64,000 nt of DNA from UBA4644 sp964541085 (GCA_964541085.1 CAZIPA010000003.1:1-64000); one strand, 5' to 3'. Counted from the stretch's first letter, positions 1 through 8,407 are shown. A program made the numbers and translations. Notes: generated from the sequence alone by a model not told the origin.

Positions 1-2
1 AA

Positions 3-479
3 AAAGTCAGTAATTACGGTATTTTTGAGATGTGCTATTTTGGCAGTAATATAGGCACCGAAGAGCTGGCCCATGTGGAAATGATCTCCACCATCCTGTA
101 TCAGCTCACCCGGAATCTGACCATTGAGCAGATTCAGGCCCAGGGCTTTGCGGATTATTTTGTGGATCATACCACAGGAATCTATCCCATTGCGGCCTCC
201 GGCCCGGCCTTTACCGCCGCATATTTCCAGTCCAAGGGCGACGCCATCACTGATCTCAGCGAAAACATGGCCGCCGAGCAAAAGGCCCGCACCACCTATG
301 ACAACATTCTGCGGCTGTTGGACGATCCGGACATCATTGACCCCATCCGTTTTCTGCGGGAACGGGAGATTGTACATTATCAGCGCTTCGGCGAAAGCCT
401 GCGGCTGGTGCAGGAGCAGCTGGACAGCCGGAATTTCTATTTCTGCAATCCGGAGTTTGACAAATGCTGCGGCAGCTGA
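3..479 (+). pseudogene. cotJC: CotJC-type manganese catalase, 3' part only (5' end missing or replaced)
   Basis: From about position 52 onward the reading frame matches the CotJC/manganese-catalase family: IGTEELAHVEM (metal-ligand Glu and His), then the DHTTGIYPIAASG and AAEQKARTTYDNIL blocks and the REREIVHYQRFGE helix with further ligands. CotJC is a spore coat protein of about 190 residues; only about 140 C-terminal residues are here. Codons 3-51 are open but AT-rich and read as KVSNYGIFEMCYFGSN, unlike the arginine/leucine-rich family sequence that normally precedes IGTEELAH. No Shine-Dalgarno precedes the ATG at 30. Either the true N-terminus was replaced by a rearrangement or the window begins at an assembly edge. 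The first metal-binding glutamate would be missing, so a catalase function for this fragment is doubtful. Confidence 0.75.
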
Positions 480-505
480 AAAACTATCGCCGCTGAAAAG
501 CAAAG

Positions 506-545
506 CCTCCGCAAGGGTCGTGTCAGCCCTGCGGAGGTTTTCCGT
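506..545. terminator. Intrinsic terminator between cotJC and mutT
   Basis: CCTCCGC and GCGGAGG arms (506-512, 531-537), with AAGGG/CCCT extending the stem, are followed on the + strand by TTTTCC. The two flanking genes converge here. The T tract is better on the + strand, so it mainly serves cotJC. Confidence 0.7.
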
Positions 546-547
546 CG

Positions 548-964
548 TTATTCTGTTTTGCCTTTGTCCGGACGAAAGCCCGGCGTTTTCCCACGCAGAC
601 GGGCAAGGATTTCCTGATCCGCCGGACAGAATGGATAGTGTTCCAGCTCTGCCAGCGTGACCCAGCGCAGGTCTGCGTGCTCCAGCCGTTCCAGCGTGCC
701 GGAGGCGATTCTGCCATGAAACAGAAACAGGCGGATCATCAGGTCTGGATAGGTGTGGGTGACTTCCATAAACAGCTCCCCTGCCTCCAGCGTCACGCCC
801 AGCTCCTCCCGGCATTCCCGGACAAGAGCCTGTTGGCGGGTCTCTCCCGGCTCTACCTTTCCGCCGGGGAACTCCCACAGCAGACCCCGGGCCTTATGCG
901 CCGGCCGCTGGCAGATCAGAACACGCTCTTCCTGCCAGATCAGCCCTGCCACAACCTCCGTCAT
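548..964 (-). CDS. mutT: MutT-like Nudix hydrolase (probable 8-oxo-dGTP diphosphatase)
   Basis: This 138-residue protein carries a complete Nudix box (GX5EX7REUXEEXGU): GGKVEPGE, seven residues, then RECREELGV. The Nudix glutamates bind Mg2+ for pyrophosphate hydrolysis. The N-terminus VVAGLIWQEERVLICQRP and the downstream WEFPGGK are typical of MutT enzymes that clean 8-oxo-dGTP from the nucleotide pool in the cytosol. The ATG at 964 was chosen over one 17 codons upstream because GGGAG lies about 9 bases before it. It stands alone, with its own promoter and a bidirectional terminator behind it. The substrate is inferred from family resemblance; CTP or other nucleotide diphosphate substrates are possible. 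Confidence 0.85.
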   Translation of the reverse strand: MTEVVAGLIWQEERVLICQRPAHKARGLLWEFPGGKVEPGETRQQALVRECREELGVTLEAGELFMEVTHTYPDLMIRLFLFHGRIASGTLERLEHADLRWVTLAELEHYPFCPADQEILARLRGKTPGFRPDKGKTE

Positions 965-1041
965 ATGCAAGTCTCCCTTCTCTGCCGGTAAATCAGCAAT
1001 TCTTCGTCTGCCCAAATCACTTTATAACAGTGCATACACAC

Positions 1042-1070
1042 ATTATAATATAGCTTTGATATGCTTTCAA
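1042..1070 (-). promoter_or_regulatory. Sigma-A promoter of mutT
   Basis: On the minus strand TTGAAA (1065-1070), a 17-base spacer and a perfect TATAAT (1042-1047). Transcription would start near 1035, giving a leader of about 70 bases. Confidence 0.75.
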
Positions 1071-1082
1071 CCCGGAAATGCG

Positions 1083-1120
1083 CAAAAACAGGCGACACCC
1101 AACGGTCGTTGAATGTCGCC
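1083..1120 (-). terminator. Intrinsic terminator of the P-type ATPase gene
   Basis: On the minus strand GGCGACATTCAACG and the complementary arm ending TGTCGCC form a long stem followed by TGTTTTTG. It lies about 75 bases after the ATPase stop codon. Confidence 0.8.
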
Positions 1121-1193
1121 CAGTTTTGATTCAATTCTGTTTGCAGCTACTGATTTCGCAAGGGTTCTCCATGGTGCTTTATGAATACGGTTT

Positions 1194-3845
1194 TCAGGCC
1201 CGTTTGCTCAGCCTGCGCTCCACCAGCTTCACCAGCTCCACCAGCGGAATGATGCAGACACCCAGTGCAATCGCGATCAGATATTCGTTCCAGTCCACCG
1301 CGGTAAACTCAAAGGCAGAGGCCAGCACCGGCACCTCGCAGACCAGCGTGGTACACAGCAGAGAGCCCAGCGCCGCCAGCGCCAGCACCTTGTTCTTCGT
1401 GCGCATTTTGAAAATGCTGCCCCGCTGAGAACGCATATTGATGCTGTGGAAGATTTCTGCCATGGACATGGTAACAAAGGCCATGGTCGTGCCGTCGGGG
1501 CTCAGACCGGAGGCCGGGATCTCCCACACGCCGGATTCCATATAATGGCCGATGAAGTAGGCGGCGATGGTCAGTGCGGAGATCAGCAGACCCTGATAGA
1601 GCACATCCACGCCCATGCCACCGGCAAAGATGCCGTCCCGGGCCTTGCGGGGGCTGCGCTGCATAATGTCCGGCTCGGCCTTTTCCATGCCCAGCGCCAG
1701 CGCCGGGAAGCAATCCGTCACCAGATTGATCCACAGCAGATGCACCGGCTGCAAAATGGTAAAGCCCATCAGCGTGGAGGCAAAGATACTCACCACCTCG
1801 CTCATGTTGGAGCTCAGCAGGAACTGGATGGCCTTGCGGATGTTGTCATAGATGCGGCGGCCTTCCTCCACGGCGCCCACGATAGTGGCAAAGTTGTCGT
1901 CCGCCAGCACCATATCTGCCACATTTTTGGTAACATCCGTTCCGGTGATGCCCATGCCAACGCCGATATCCGCCGTTTTGATGGAGGGTGCGTCATTCAC
2001 GCCGTCGCCGGTCATGGCGGTGACATAGCCCGCATTGCGCCAGGCAGAAACGATCCGTGTCTTGTGCTCCGGCTGTACCCGGGCATATACGCTGATGTGA
2101 CGGAACTCCTGCTGGAACTCCTCGTCAGACAGCAGATCCAGCTGGGCACCGGTAATGGCCCGGTCGCCGGGCTGGATGATATCCAGCTCCTTGGCAATGG
2201 CCACAGCAGTATCCACATGGTCACCGGTAATCATAATGGGACGAATGCCCGCAGAGCGGCACTCGGCAATGGCGGCCTTGACCTCGGGACGCACCGGGTC
2301 GATCATGCCGCAGAGGCCCAGGAAGCACAGATCCTGCTCCATGGTTTCGGGCTCATAGCTTTCCGGCTTCTGGGACAGCGACTTGCAGCCGGCAGCCAGC
2401 ACACGCAGCGCCTTGTCGGCCATCGCCTTGTTGGCCGCCTGAAGCTCCTTGCGAATCTCCTCTGTCATGGGAATCACGCTGCCATCCCGGAGAATGGAGG
2501 TACAGCGTCCGATCACCACATCCGGCGCACCGGTGGTATGCTGCATATAGCCGTCACCGTACACATGAACGGTGGTCATCATCTTTCGGCCGGAATCAAA
2601 GGGGATCTCACCCACCCGGGGGTGCTCCTCCTCCAGACGGTACTTGGGCAGGCCCAGCGTCAGGGCATAGTTGACCACTGCGGTCTGGGTAGGATCGCCG
2701 GTGGATTCCTCCTGACCGGGTTCCAGACGGGCATCGGTACACAGTGCGAAGGATTCCGCAATTTTTTCCGTTTCCGTGCCGTAGCTCTCCACCACGGTCA
2801 TCTGATTCTGGGTCAGGGTGCCGGTCTTATCCGAGCAGATGATCTGGGCGCAGCCCAGCGTTTCCACAGCGGTCAGACGGCGGATAATGGCAGAGCGCTT
2901 GGACATATTGGTAACACCGATGGACAGCACCACCGTCACCACGGCGGCCAGGCCCTCGGGAATGGCAGCCACAGCCAGAGAAACGGCCACCATGAAGGAG
3001 CTCAGCACCACATGGAAATCCAGTCCGCCGGCCCGCAGCAGCTGTACGCCGAACACCACCAGACAGATGCACAGCACCAGCCAGGTCAGCGTTTTGGACA
3101 GCTGATTCAGCTTGATTTGCAGCGGCGTGTCGCCCTGTGCGGTCTGAGTCAGCGCACCGGCGATCTTGCCCATTTCCGTTTCCATACCGGTGGCGGTCAC
3201 CACCACCACGGCACGGCCATAGGCCACGGTGCTGCCCATATAAACCATATTTTTCCGGTCACCCAGCGGCACATCCCGAGCGCCCTCGGTCAAATTGATA
3301 ATGTCGATAAACTTGGTCACGGGGACGGATTCGCCGGTAAGCGCAGCCTCCTCCACCTTCAGACTGGCGCTTTCCAGAATACGTCCGTCCGCAGGCACGG
3401 CATCTCCGGCCTCCAGCAGAATCACATCGCCCACTACCAGATCTTCGCTGTGGATGGTGACGGTTTTGCCGTCCCGCAGCACCCTGGAGGTAGCAGCAGA
3501 CATTTCCTGCAGTGCCTCGATGGCCTTTTCCGCCTTGTTTTCCTGATAAACGCCCAGCACTGCGTTGATAATCACCACGGCCAGAATGATGATTACATCG
3601 GCAAAGCTGTCATTTTCCACCACGGCCAGCACACCGCTGATGGCTGCTGCCGCCAGCAGAATGATAATCATGGGGTCGGCGATCTGCTCCAGAAAGCGTG
3701 CCAGCAGGGATTTTCCCTTTTCTGCCTTCAGGCGATTCTTTCCATTGCGTTCCAGCCGGAGACGGGCTTCCTCTCCGGACAGGCCCTGAGCAGAGCTTTC
3801 CAGCGATTGCAGTACAGCTTCCTTTTCGCTGCAATAGTACTTCAC
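1194..3845 (-). CDS. Type IIA P-type cation ATPase, probable Mn2+/Ca2+ exporter
   Basis: This 883-residue membrane pump has all P-type ATPase parts in order: cation N-terminal region, A-domain TGES (near residue 180), M4 AAIPEGL (near 310), phosphorylation site DKTGTLT (near 350), hinge MTGDGVNDAPS (near 630) and six C-terminal helices. The M5 SNMSEVVSIF and M6 LLWINLVTD segments keep the Asn, Glu and Asp ligands of SERCA-like Ca2+ sites, so transport of Ca2+ or Mn2+ is expected, not heavy metals. The leader appears to be a yybP-ykoY Mn2+ riboswitch (see that entry), which points to Mn2+ efflux as with Lactococcus YoaB. The start is taken as GTG at 3845, because AAAGGA lies 9 bases upstream; the alternative TTG at 3863 overlaps that Shine-Dalgarno. 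It is monocistronic. Confidence 0.93.
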   Translation of the reverse strand: MKYYCSEKEAVLQSLESSAQGLSGEEARLRLERNGKNRLKAEKGKSLLARFLEQIADPMIIILLAAAAISGVLAVVENDSFADVIIILAVVIINAVLGVYQENKAEKAIEALQEMSAATSRVLRDGKTVTIHSEDLVVGDVILLEAGDAVPADGRILESASLKVEEAALTGESVPVTKFIDIINLTEGARDVPLGDRKNMVYMGSTVAYGRAVVVVTATGMETEMGKIAGALTQTAQGDTPLQIKLNQLSKTLTWLVLCICLVVFGVQLLRAGGLDFHVVLSSFMVAVSLAVAAIPEGLAAVVTVVLSIGVTNMSKRSAIIRRLTAVETLGCAQIICSDKTGTLTQNQMTVVESYGTETEKIAESFALCTDARLEPGQEESTGDPTQTAVVNYALTLGLPKYRLEEEHPRVGEIPFDSGRKMMTTVHVYGDGYMQHTTGAPDVVIGRCTSILRDGSVIPMTEEIRKELQAANKAMADKALRVLAAGCKSLSQKPESYEPETMEQDLCFLGLCGMIDPVRPEVKAAIAECRSAGIRPIMITGDHVDTAVAIAKELDIIQPGDRAITGAQLDLLSDEEFQQEFRHISVYARVQPEHKTRIVSAWRNAGYVTAMTGDGVNDAPSIKTADIGVGMGITGTDVTKNVADMVLADDNFATIVGAVEEGRRIYDNIRKAIQFLLSSNMSEVVSIFASTLMGFTILQPVHLLWINLVTDCFPALALGMEKAEPDIMQRSPRKARDGIFAGGMGVDVLYQGLLISALTIAAYFIGHYMESGVWEIPASGLSPDGTTMAFVTMSMAEIFHSINMRSQRGSIFKMRTKNKVLALAALGSLLCTTLVCEVPVLASAFEFTAVDWNEYLIAIALGVCIIPLVELVKLVERRLSKRA

Positions 3846-3905
3846 TGAGATACATCCTTTCAATCTATAAAAATATTATCAACCAGATTTGTCAACAAAA
3901 TGTGA

Positions 3906-3944
3906 AAATAAAAAAGACTTTCACCGCGTTTGCGGCAAAAGTCT
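3906..3944 (-). terminator. Riboswitch-controlled intrinsic terminator in the ATPase leader
   Basis: On the minus strand AGACTTT-TG-CCGC, loop AAAC, GCGG-TG-AAAGTCT, then TTTTTTATTTT. The 5' arm is the same sequence that forms the 3' end of the aptamer (GAGACTTTTGC), so terminator and folded aptamer exclude each other. It sits about 60 bases upstream of the ATPase start. Confidence 0.8.
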
Positions 3945-4037
3945 CGTTATCTTTCAGGAACAGTCCGGCGTCCAAGACACGAGCTGACGAACTGAACCGC
4001 ACACGGACAGGCCATGTGCAAACTACTCCCTATTTGC
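3935..4037 (-). promoter_or_regulatory. yybP-ykoY family manganese riboswitch aptamer
   Basis: Reading 5'->3' on the minus strand: GCAAAT, GGGAGTAG (4023-4030), a stem-loop, AGTTCGTCAGCTCG, a further arm, then AACGAGAC (3941-3948) and TTTTGC (3935-3940). GCAAA and TTTGC close the P1 helix. GGGAGTAG and the GTCA and GAGAC segments match what I recall of the L1 and L3 loops that clamp Mn2+ in this class. The 3' P1 strand overlaps the 5' arm of the terminator at 3906-3944. Mn2+ binding should therefore prevent termination and switch the ATPase on. The class is known to control P-type ATPases and other Mn exporters. Class assignment is by eye, without a covariance-model search. Confidence 0.82.
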
Positions 4038-4044
4038 GTCTCTC

Positions 4045-4074
4045 ATTATACAGGAGCAGAACGGGCCTTGTCAA
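4045..4074 (-). promoter_or_regulatory. Sigma-A promoter of the riboswitch/ATPase transcript
   Basis: Minus-strand TTGACA (4069-4074), an 18-base spacer and TATAAT (4045-4050). Both boxes are perfect. Transcription would begin near 4038, exactly at the 5' edge of the aptamer. Confidence 0.85.
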
Positions 4075-4091
4075 GAAAAACCTGACGCTTT

Positions 4092-4130
4092 CCGTAAAAA
4101 ATCACTGCCGCCCCGGAAAAGAGGCGGCAG
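4092..4130 (-). terminator. Intrinsic terminator of the nucleoside import operon
   Basis: Minus-strand CTGCCGCC, loop TCTTTTCCGG, GGCGGCAG, then TGATTTTTTA. It lies 21 bases after the cdd stop codon. Confidence 0.85.
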
Positions 4131-4151
4131 TAATGAAAGAAATGCGGAAAA

Positions 4152-4568
4152 TTACAGATCATTGGGGCCAAAGCCCAGCGGCAGCAGCTCCCGCAGTGTG
4201 AAGCTCTGATAATCCTCCGGCCCCCGGGCCAGCAGGATCCGGAAGGTGTCCGGGTCGCAGAACTCCATCATCACCTGACGGCAGACACCGCAGGGTGTGG
4301 GCGGCGTCAGCTGCTCACCCTCCGGCCCGGCCACAATGGCAATGGCGGAAAACTGCCGGAAGCCCTCACTGACAGCCTTGAAAAAGGCCGTGCGCTCTGC
4401 GCAGCAGGTGGGAGAAAAGGCGGCATTTTCGATGTTGCAGCCCCGGAAAATCCTGCCGTCCCCGGTGCAGAGAGCCGCACCCACCTGATAATGGGAATAG
4501 GGCGCATAAGCCCAACGCCGGGCCTCGATGGCCTCCAGAATCAGCGTTTTCTCGTCCATGAAAATCAC
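4152..4568 (-). CDS. cdd: Cytidine deaminase
   Basis: This 138-residue cytosolic enzyme deaminates cytidine and deoxycytidine to uridine and deoxyuridine for pyrimidine salvage. Its zinc site is visible: CAERTA (Cys ligand and catalytic Glu) near residue 53 and PCGVCRQ near 87. The GCNIENAAFSPTC block contacts the ribose. Length matches the short homotetrameric Bacillus-type enzyme. The start is GTG at 4568, which overlaps the upstream permease stop as GTGA and has AAGGG six bases before it; the ATG at 4559 would leave that Shine-Dalgarno too far away. It is the last gene of an ABC importer operon, consistent with imported nucleosides being its substrate. Confidence 0.95.
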   Translation of the reverse strand: MIFMDEKTLILEAIEARRWAYAPYSHYQVGAALCTGDGRIFRGCNIENAAFSPTCCAERTAFFKAVSEGFRQFSAIAIVAGPEGEQLTPPTPCGVCRQVMMEFCDPDTFRILLARGPEDYQSFTLRELLPLGFGPNDL

Positions 4569-5599
4569 CGACGGCCCTTATCGTAGGGAATGCCTTCCGC
4601 CTTGGGCGCCCGGGATCTTCTGGAGGTAAAGGCCAGCACCAGCAGGGTGATGATGTAGGGCAGCAGCCGGTAGAAGTTGGCATTCAGTCCCAGCTCCGCC
4701 AGACGGCAGATGCCATCGCCGTTAATGTCCAGCGTGGTATAGCAGGCAGCGATACATTTGAACAGTGCGAACAGCAGCGCACCGCCGGCAATGTTCAGCG
4801 GCTTCCAGTTGCCGAAGATCATAACGGCCAGCGCCAGAAAGCCGAAGCCTGCCACATCGCCGTTGGAGGAACAGTTTGCCGTGGTGACGGAGAACACTGC
4901 GCCGCCCATTCCGGCCAGCGCACCGGAGATCACCACGCCGATATAGCGCATCTTTTTGACATTGATGCCCAGCGAATCTGCCGCCTGAGGATTTTCACCG
5001 CAGGAGCGCAGACGCAGACCGAAGCGGGTCTTGTAAAGGATCACGGACAGCACCACAAAGATGATGATGCAGAGATAGGTGGTGAGATACACCTTGTTCA
5101 GCAGAGCTTCACCCAGAATGCCCAGATCCTGATCCTTGGGGATGCCCAGCGTGGATTTTTTAATCATGAACCAGGTGGCGGAGTCGCCGCTGCGCAGCAG
5201 CAGGGTGTTCTGCTTGGCCACAATGCGGATCAGGAACAGCACCATGGCGGGGGCCAGCATATTCAGAGCGGTGCCGCCGATGGTCTGGTCAGCCTTCAGG
5301 TTGATGGCTGCAAAGGCCAGCAGCAACGAGAAAATTGCGCCTGCCGCCGCTGCCACCAGAAGGGTCAGCAGCAGATAGCCCTGCAAAGTCAGCCAGCCGC
5401 CGGGTGCCCGGGAAGCCGCGTCAAACAGTCCCATGCCCTGCAGCATACGGATAAAGGACACGCCGATATAGGCACCGAAGATCATCATACCTTCCAGAGC
5501 CAGATTGATAATACCGCTGCGCTCGGCAAATACACCGGCCAGCGCCACGATCATCAGCGGGATCGCATAGATCAGAGTCTGTCGAATCAGAAATGCCAT
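4565..5599 (-). CDS. Nucleoside-type ABC transporter permease (NupQ-like)
   Basis: This 344-residue integral membrane protein belongs to the BPD_transp_2 permease family (YufQ/NupQ branch). It begins with a hydrophobic helix, then FAERSGIINLALEGMM and GAYIGV, which is the usual N-terminal signature of these permeases. Eight or more hydrophobic segments follow, with the conserved LRSCGENPQAADSLGIN cytoplasmic loop near residue 200 that couples to the ATPase. It starts directly after the stop of the partner permease, with GGAGG about 11 bases upstream, and overlaps cdd by four bases. The two permeases form the channel. Substrate is inferred to be nucleosides from the family and the cdd link. 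Confidence 0.88.
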   Translation of the reverse strand: MAFLIRQTLIYAIPLMIVALAGVFAERSGIINLALEGMMIFGAYIGVSFIRMLQGMGLFDAASRAPGGWLTLQGYLLLTLLVAAAAGAIFSLLLAFAAINLKADQTIGGTALNMLAPAMVLFLIRIVAKQNTLLLRSGDSATWFMIKKSTLGIPKDQDLGILGEALLNKVYLTTYLCIIIFVVLSVILYKTRFGLRLRSCGENPQAADSLGINVKKMRYIGVVISGALAGMGGAVFSVTTANCSSNGDVAGFGFLALAVMIFGNWKPLNIAGGALLFALFKCIAACYTTLDINGDGICRLAELGLNANFYRLLPYIITLLVLAFTSRRSRAPKAEGIPYDKGRR

Positions 5600-6823
5600 T
5601 TATGCCTGCGCCTCCTTTTCTTCCGGCTGCTCCTCTGCGGGCTTGTCCGGCTTTTCCTCCGCCGCTTCCTTCTGCTTTTTCTTTCGGCCGCCCAGCCACA
5701 GCTTGATGACCAGAGAGAAGGCCGACAGATAAATAATCACGGCGATAATCACATCGGTGATATATTCGTTGTAGGCCGTCAGGTTGGTCAGCTGCTGACC
5801 GGCGATGTCCAGCAGAGACATGAACAGTCCGGAGAAGATCACGCCGATGGGATTGTTCACCGCCAGCAGCGCCACGGCGATGCCGTTGAAGCCCTCGCTG
5901 GGCAGCGACTGATAGGTGGACCAGAAGAACTCCGTATTGCCCGACAGGTAGTAGAGCGTTCCGCCCATGCCTGCCAGCGCACCGGCAATGGCCATGGACA
6001 GCACAATGTTGCGCTTGTCCTGAATGCCGGCATAGCGGGCGGCGTGACGGTTGGCACCGCAGGCCTTCAGCTGATAGCCGAAGGTGGTCTTGTTCATCAG
6101 GATGTAGATCAGAATGGCCACCACGATGGCGATAAGAATGCCGCCGTTTACCTGAGAATTGGGGAACAGCTTGTCCAGCCCCATTTTGGAGGTGGCCACG
6201 CCGTTGAAGGTGGTTTTGTAGATGTAGCCGGTTTTGGTGCCCTCGGCCACATTTTTCAGGTTGCTGATTTCAAACAGCCATGTGACCAGATTCGCGGCGA
6301 TCCAGTTGGTCATGATACAGGCGATGACCTCGTTGATGTTCAGCAGCGCCTTCAGCAGGCCGGGCAGAGAGCCCCAGATGGCTCCGGCCAGAACGCCGCC
6401 GAGGAATGCCAGAATCCAAATCAGCCACGCAGGCACCACGGTGGACGGGATGCTCAGAGCGATGAACAGCGTAGCGCAGACACCGGCCAGATACTGACCG
6501 GGAGCGCCGATGTTGAACAGGCCGGTTTTATTGGCCACCGCCACGCTCAGACCGGTGAGCAGCAGCGGCGTTGCACGGAAGAGCATATTGCCCATATTCA
6601 CTGCGTTGAAGCCAAAGATCAGCTGGCCTGCCTCATTGCGTCCGGTGGAGAACACGCCCAGCAGCATCAGCCGGATGCCCTCCCAGGCGCTTTTCAGCGA
6701 AATTGCAGGATCCACCAGACTGACCACCAGAATAATCACCGCACCGGCCGCAAGACCGATCAGCACGGAGATCACCGAGGCGGCAATGCTGCGGAAGCTT
6801 TCCTTTTCCATCAGATTCTTCAT
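5600..6823 (-). CDS. Nucleoside-type ABC transporter permease (NupP-like)
   Basis: The 407-residue protein is the larger permease of the pair. It has a long first transmembrane helix, NKTGLFNIGAPGQYLAG near residue 105 (the counterpart of the SGIINL motif), a LLKALLNINEVIACIMTNWIA block, and the coupling loop LKACGANRHAARYAGI near residue 260. The C-terminus is a charged Lys/Glu/Pro tail of about 35 residues. The ATG at 6823 overlaps the end of the ATPase gene by four bases and has AAAGGAGG ahead of it. Together with the neighbouring permease and ATPase it resembles B. subtilis YufOPQ (NupOPQ), a guanosine/nucleoside importer. Confidence 0.88.
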   Translation of the reverse strand: MKNLMEKESFRSIAASVISVLIGLAAGAVIILVVSLVDPAISLKSAWEGIRLMLLGVFSTGRNEAGQLIFGFNAVNMGNMLFRATPLLLTGLSVAVANKTGLFNIGAPGQYLAGVCATLFIALSIPSTVVPAWLIWILAFLGGVLAGAIWGSLPGLLKALLNINEVIACIMTNWIAANLVTWLFEISNLKNVAEGTKTGYIYKTTFNGVATSKMGLDKLFPNSQVNGGILIAIVVAILIYILMNKTTFGYQLKACGANRHAARYAGIQDKRNIVLSMAIAGALAGMGGTLYYLSGNTEFFWSTYQSLPSEGFNGIAVALLAVNNPIGVIFSGLFMSLLDIAGQQLTNLTAYNEYITDVIIAVIIYLSAFSLVIKLWLGGRKKKQKEAAEEKPDKPAEEQPEEKEAQA

Positions 6824-8367
6824 GCGTTTGCTTCCTCCTTTACCTGCCGCTTTGCGCCTGCCATATACAGGCCCAGCTCCTGTGCGGTGATCTGTTTGGG
6901 ATCAAACTCGCCCACGATCTCGCCTTCATACAGCACCAGAATACGGTCGGAAAGGCTCATGACCTCATCCAGCTCCAGAGAAACCAGCAGCACGGCCTTT
7001 CCCTCGTCCCGCTGTTTGACCAGCTGGGAGTGGATATATTCAATTGCACCTACATCCAGTCCGCGGGTGGGCTGCACCGCCACCACCAGCGGTTTTTCCC
7101 GATCCAGCTCACGGGCGATAATGGCCTTTTGCTGGTTGCCGCCGGACATACTGCGCACCCGGGTCACAGGGCCCTGACCGGAACGGACATCGTATTGCTG
7201 AATCAGACTGTCGGCATATTTGCGAACCTCGTCAAACCGGATAAAGCCGTTCTTTTCAAACCGCTTTTCCCGGAAGCGTTGGAGCACCATGTTCTCCTCC
7301 AGCGTGAAATCCAGAATCAGACCGTGCTTGTGCCGATCCTCCGGGATATGGCTCATGCCCTCGCCCCGGGTACGGATCGCCGCATGGGAAATATCCTGTC
7401 CGCACAGGGAGATGCTACCGCCGGAAATCTTCTCCAGACCGGTGAGGCCGTGGACCAGCTCGGTCTGGCCGTTGCCGTCGATACCGGCGATACAGAGAAT
7501 CTCGCCCTGACGCACATCAAAGCTCACATTGTGAACCGCATCCTTTTTGCGGGAATGGGCCTGGACGCACATATTCCGCACCTGAAGCACGGTTTCGCCG
7601 GGGTTTGCCGGCTCCTTCACCACTTCCAGCTGCACCGGACGGCCCACCATCATGTTGGAAAGCTCCTGCTTGCTGGTGTCCGCAACATTGACCGTGCCGA
7701 TGTACTTGCCCTTTCGCAGAACGGTGACCCGGTCGGCCACGGACATGATCTCGTTCAGCTTGTGGGAGATGAACAGGATGGATTTGCCCTCCTGCACCAG
7801 ATTCTTCATGATCTGCATCAGCTCGTCGATTTCCTGGGGTGTCAGCACGGCTGTGGGCTCATCGAAGATCAGAATCTCGTTGTCCCGATAGAGCATCTTC
7901 AGAATCTCCGTGCGCTGCTGCATACCCACGGTGATATCCTCCACCCGGGCATCCAGATCCACCTTCAGGCCATATCTCTGGGACAGTTCCTCCACCTTGG
8001 CACGGGCCTTCTTCTTCTGAAGGAAGCCCAGCCTGGTGTCCTCCGCACCCAGAATGATATTGTCCAGCACGGTGAACACATCCACCAGCTGGAAGTGCTG
8101 ATGCACCATGCCGATATGCAGCGCGGTGGCATCGTTGGGGTCGTGGATCTGCACCTCACGCCCGTCCTTCCTGATTACGCCCTGTTCCGGCTGGTACAGA
8201 CCGAAAAGGACACTCATCAGCGTGGATTTTCCCGCACCGTTTTCACCCAGAAGCGCATGAATCTCCCCCCGCCGCAGCTGTAGGGTGATGTCATCATTTG
8301 CCCGGATGCCGGGAAATTCCTTGGTGATATGAAGCATCTCAATGACATATTCCGGGGTGTCTGCCAT
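6820..8367 (-). CDS. Nucleoside-type ABC transporter ATP-binding protein with two ATPase domains (NupO-like)
   Basis: The 515-residue cytosolic subunit contains two fused ABC domains, as in MglA/RbsA/NupO. Domain 1 has Walker A GENGAGKST near residue 41 and Walker B ILIFDEPTAVLTP near 165. Domain 2 has a degenerate Walker A (GIDGNGQTE, near 285), an intact signature MSGGNQQK and RGLDVGAIEYIH. Such asymmetry is usual for this family. The ATG at 8367 follows AAGGAAGG. It is the first gene of an operon with two permeases and cdd. No BMP-family substrate-binding lipoprotein gene is present in the window, so the receptor must be encoded elsewhere. Confidence 0.9.
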   Translation of the reverse strand: MADTPEYVIEMLHITKEFPGIRANDDITLQLRRGEIHALLGENGAGKSTLMSVLFGLYQPEQGVIRKDGREVQIHDPNDATALHIGMVHQHFQLVDVFTVLDNIILGAEDTRLGFLQKKKARAKVEELSQRYGLKVDLDARVEDITVGMQQRTEILKMLYRDNEILIFDEPTAVLTPQEIDELMQIMKNLVQEGKSILFISHKLNEIMSVADRVTVLRKGKYIGTVNVADTSKQELSNMMVGRPVQLEVVKEPANPGETVLQVRNMCVQAHSRKKDAVHNVSFDVRQGEILCIAGIDGNGQTELVHGLTGLEKISGGSISLCGQDISHAAIRTRGEGMSHIPEDRHKHGLILDFTLEENMVLQRFREKRFEKNGFIRFDEVRKYADSLIQQYDVRSGQGPVTRVRSMSGGNQQKAIIARELDREKPLVVAVQPTRGLDVGAIEYIHSQLVKQRDEGKAVLLVSLELDEVMSLSDRILVLYEGEIVGEFDPKQITAQELGLYMAGAKRQVKEEANA

Positions 8368-8407
8368 GCTTCCACCTTCCTTATTCCATCAGAGTAGTAG
8401 TGATTAT

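Noticed and set aside
1..54. Group II intron or insertion-sequence end at the cotJC junction
   Set aside because: Too short to judge; no domain V-like hairpin, terminal inverted repeat or target duplication can be seen.
1446..3848. 800-codon open frame opposite the P-type ATPase gene
   Set aside because: It is a histidine/glutamine-rich antisense shadow of a clearly conserved gene. Similar shadows occur at 17909-20947, 12459-14723 and 56126-58591.
3867..3895. A second TTGACA close to the P-ATPase start, as an independent promoter
   Set aside because: No acceptable -10 box lies at 16-18 bases, and it would bypass the riboswitch and terminator.
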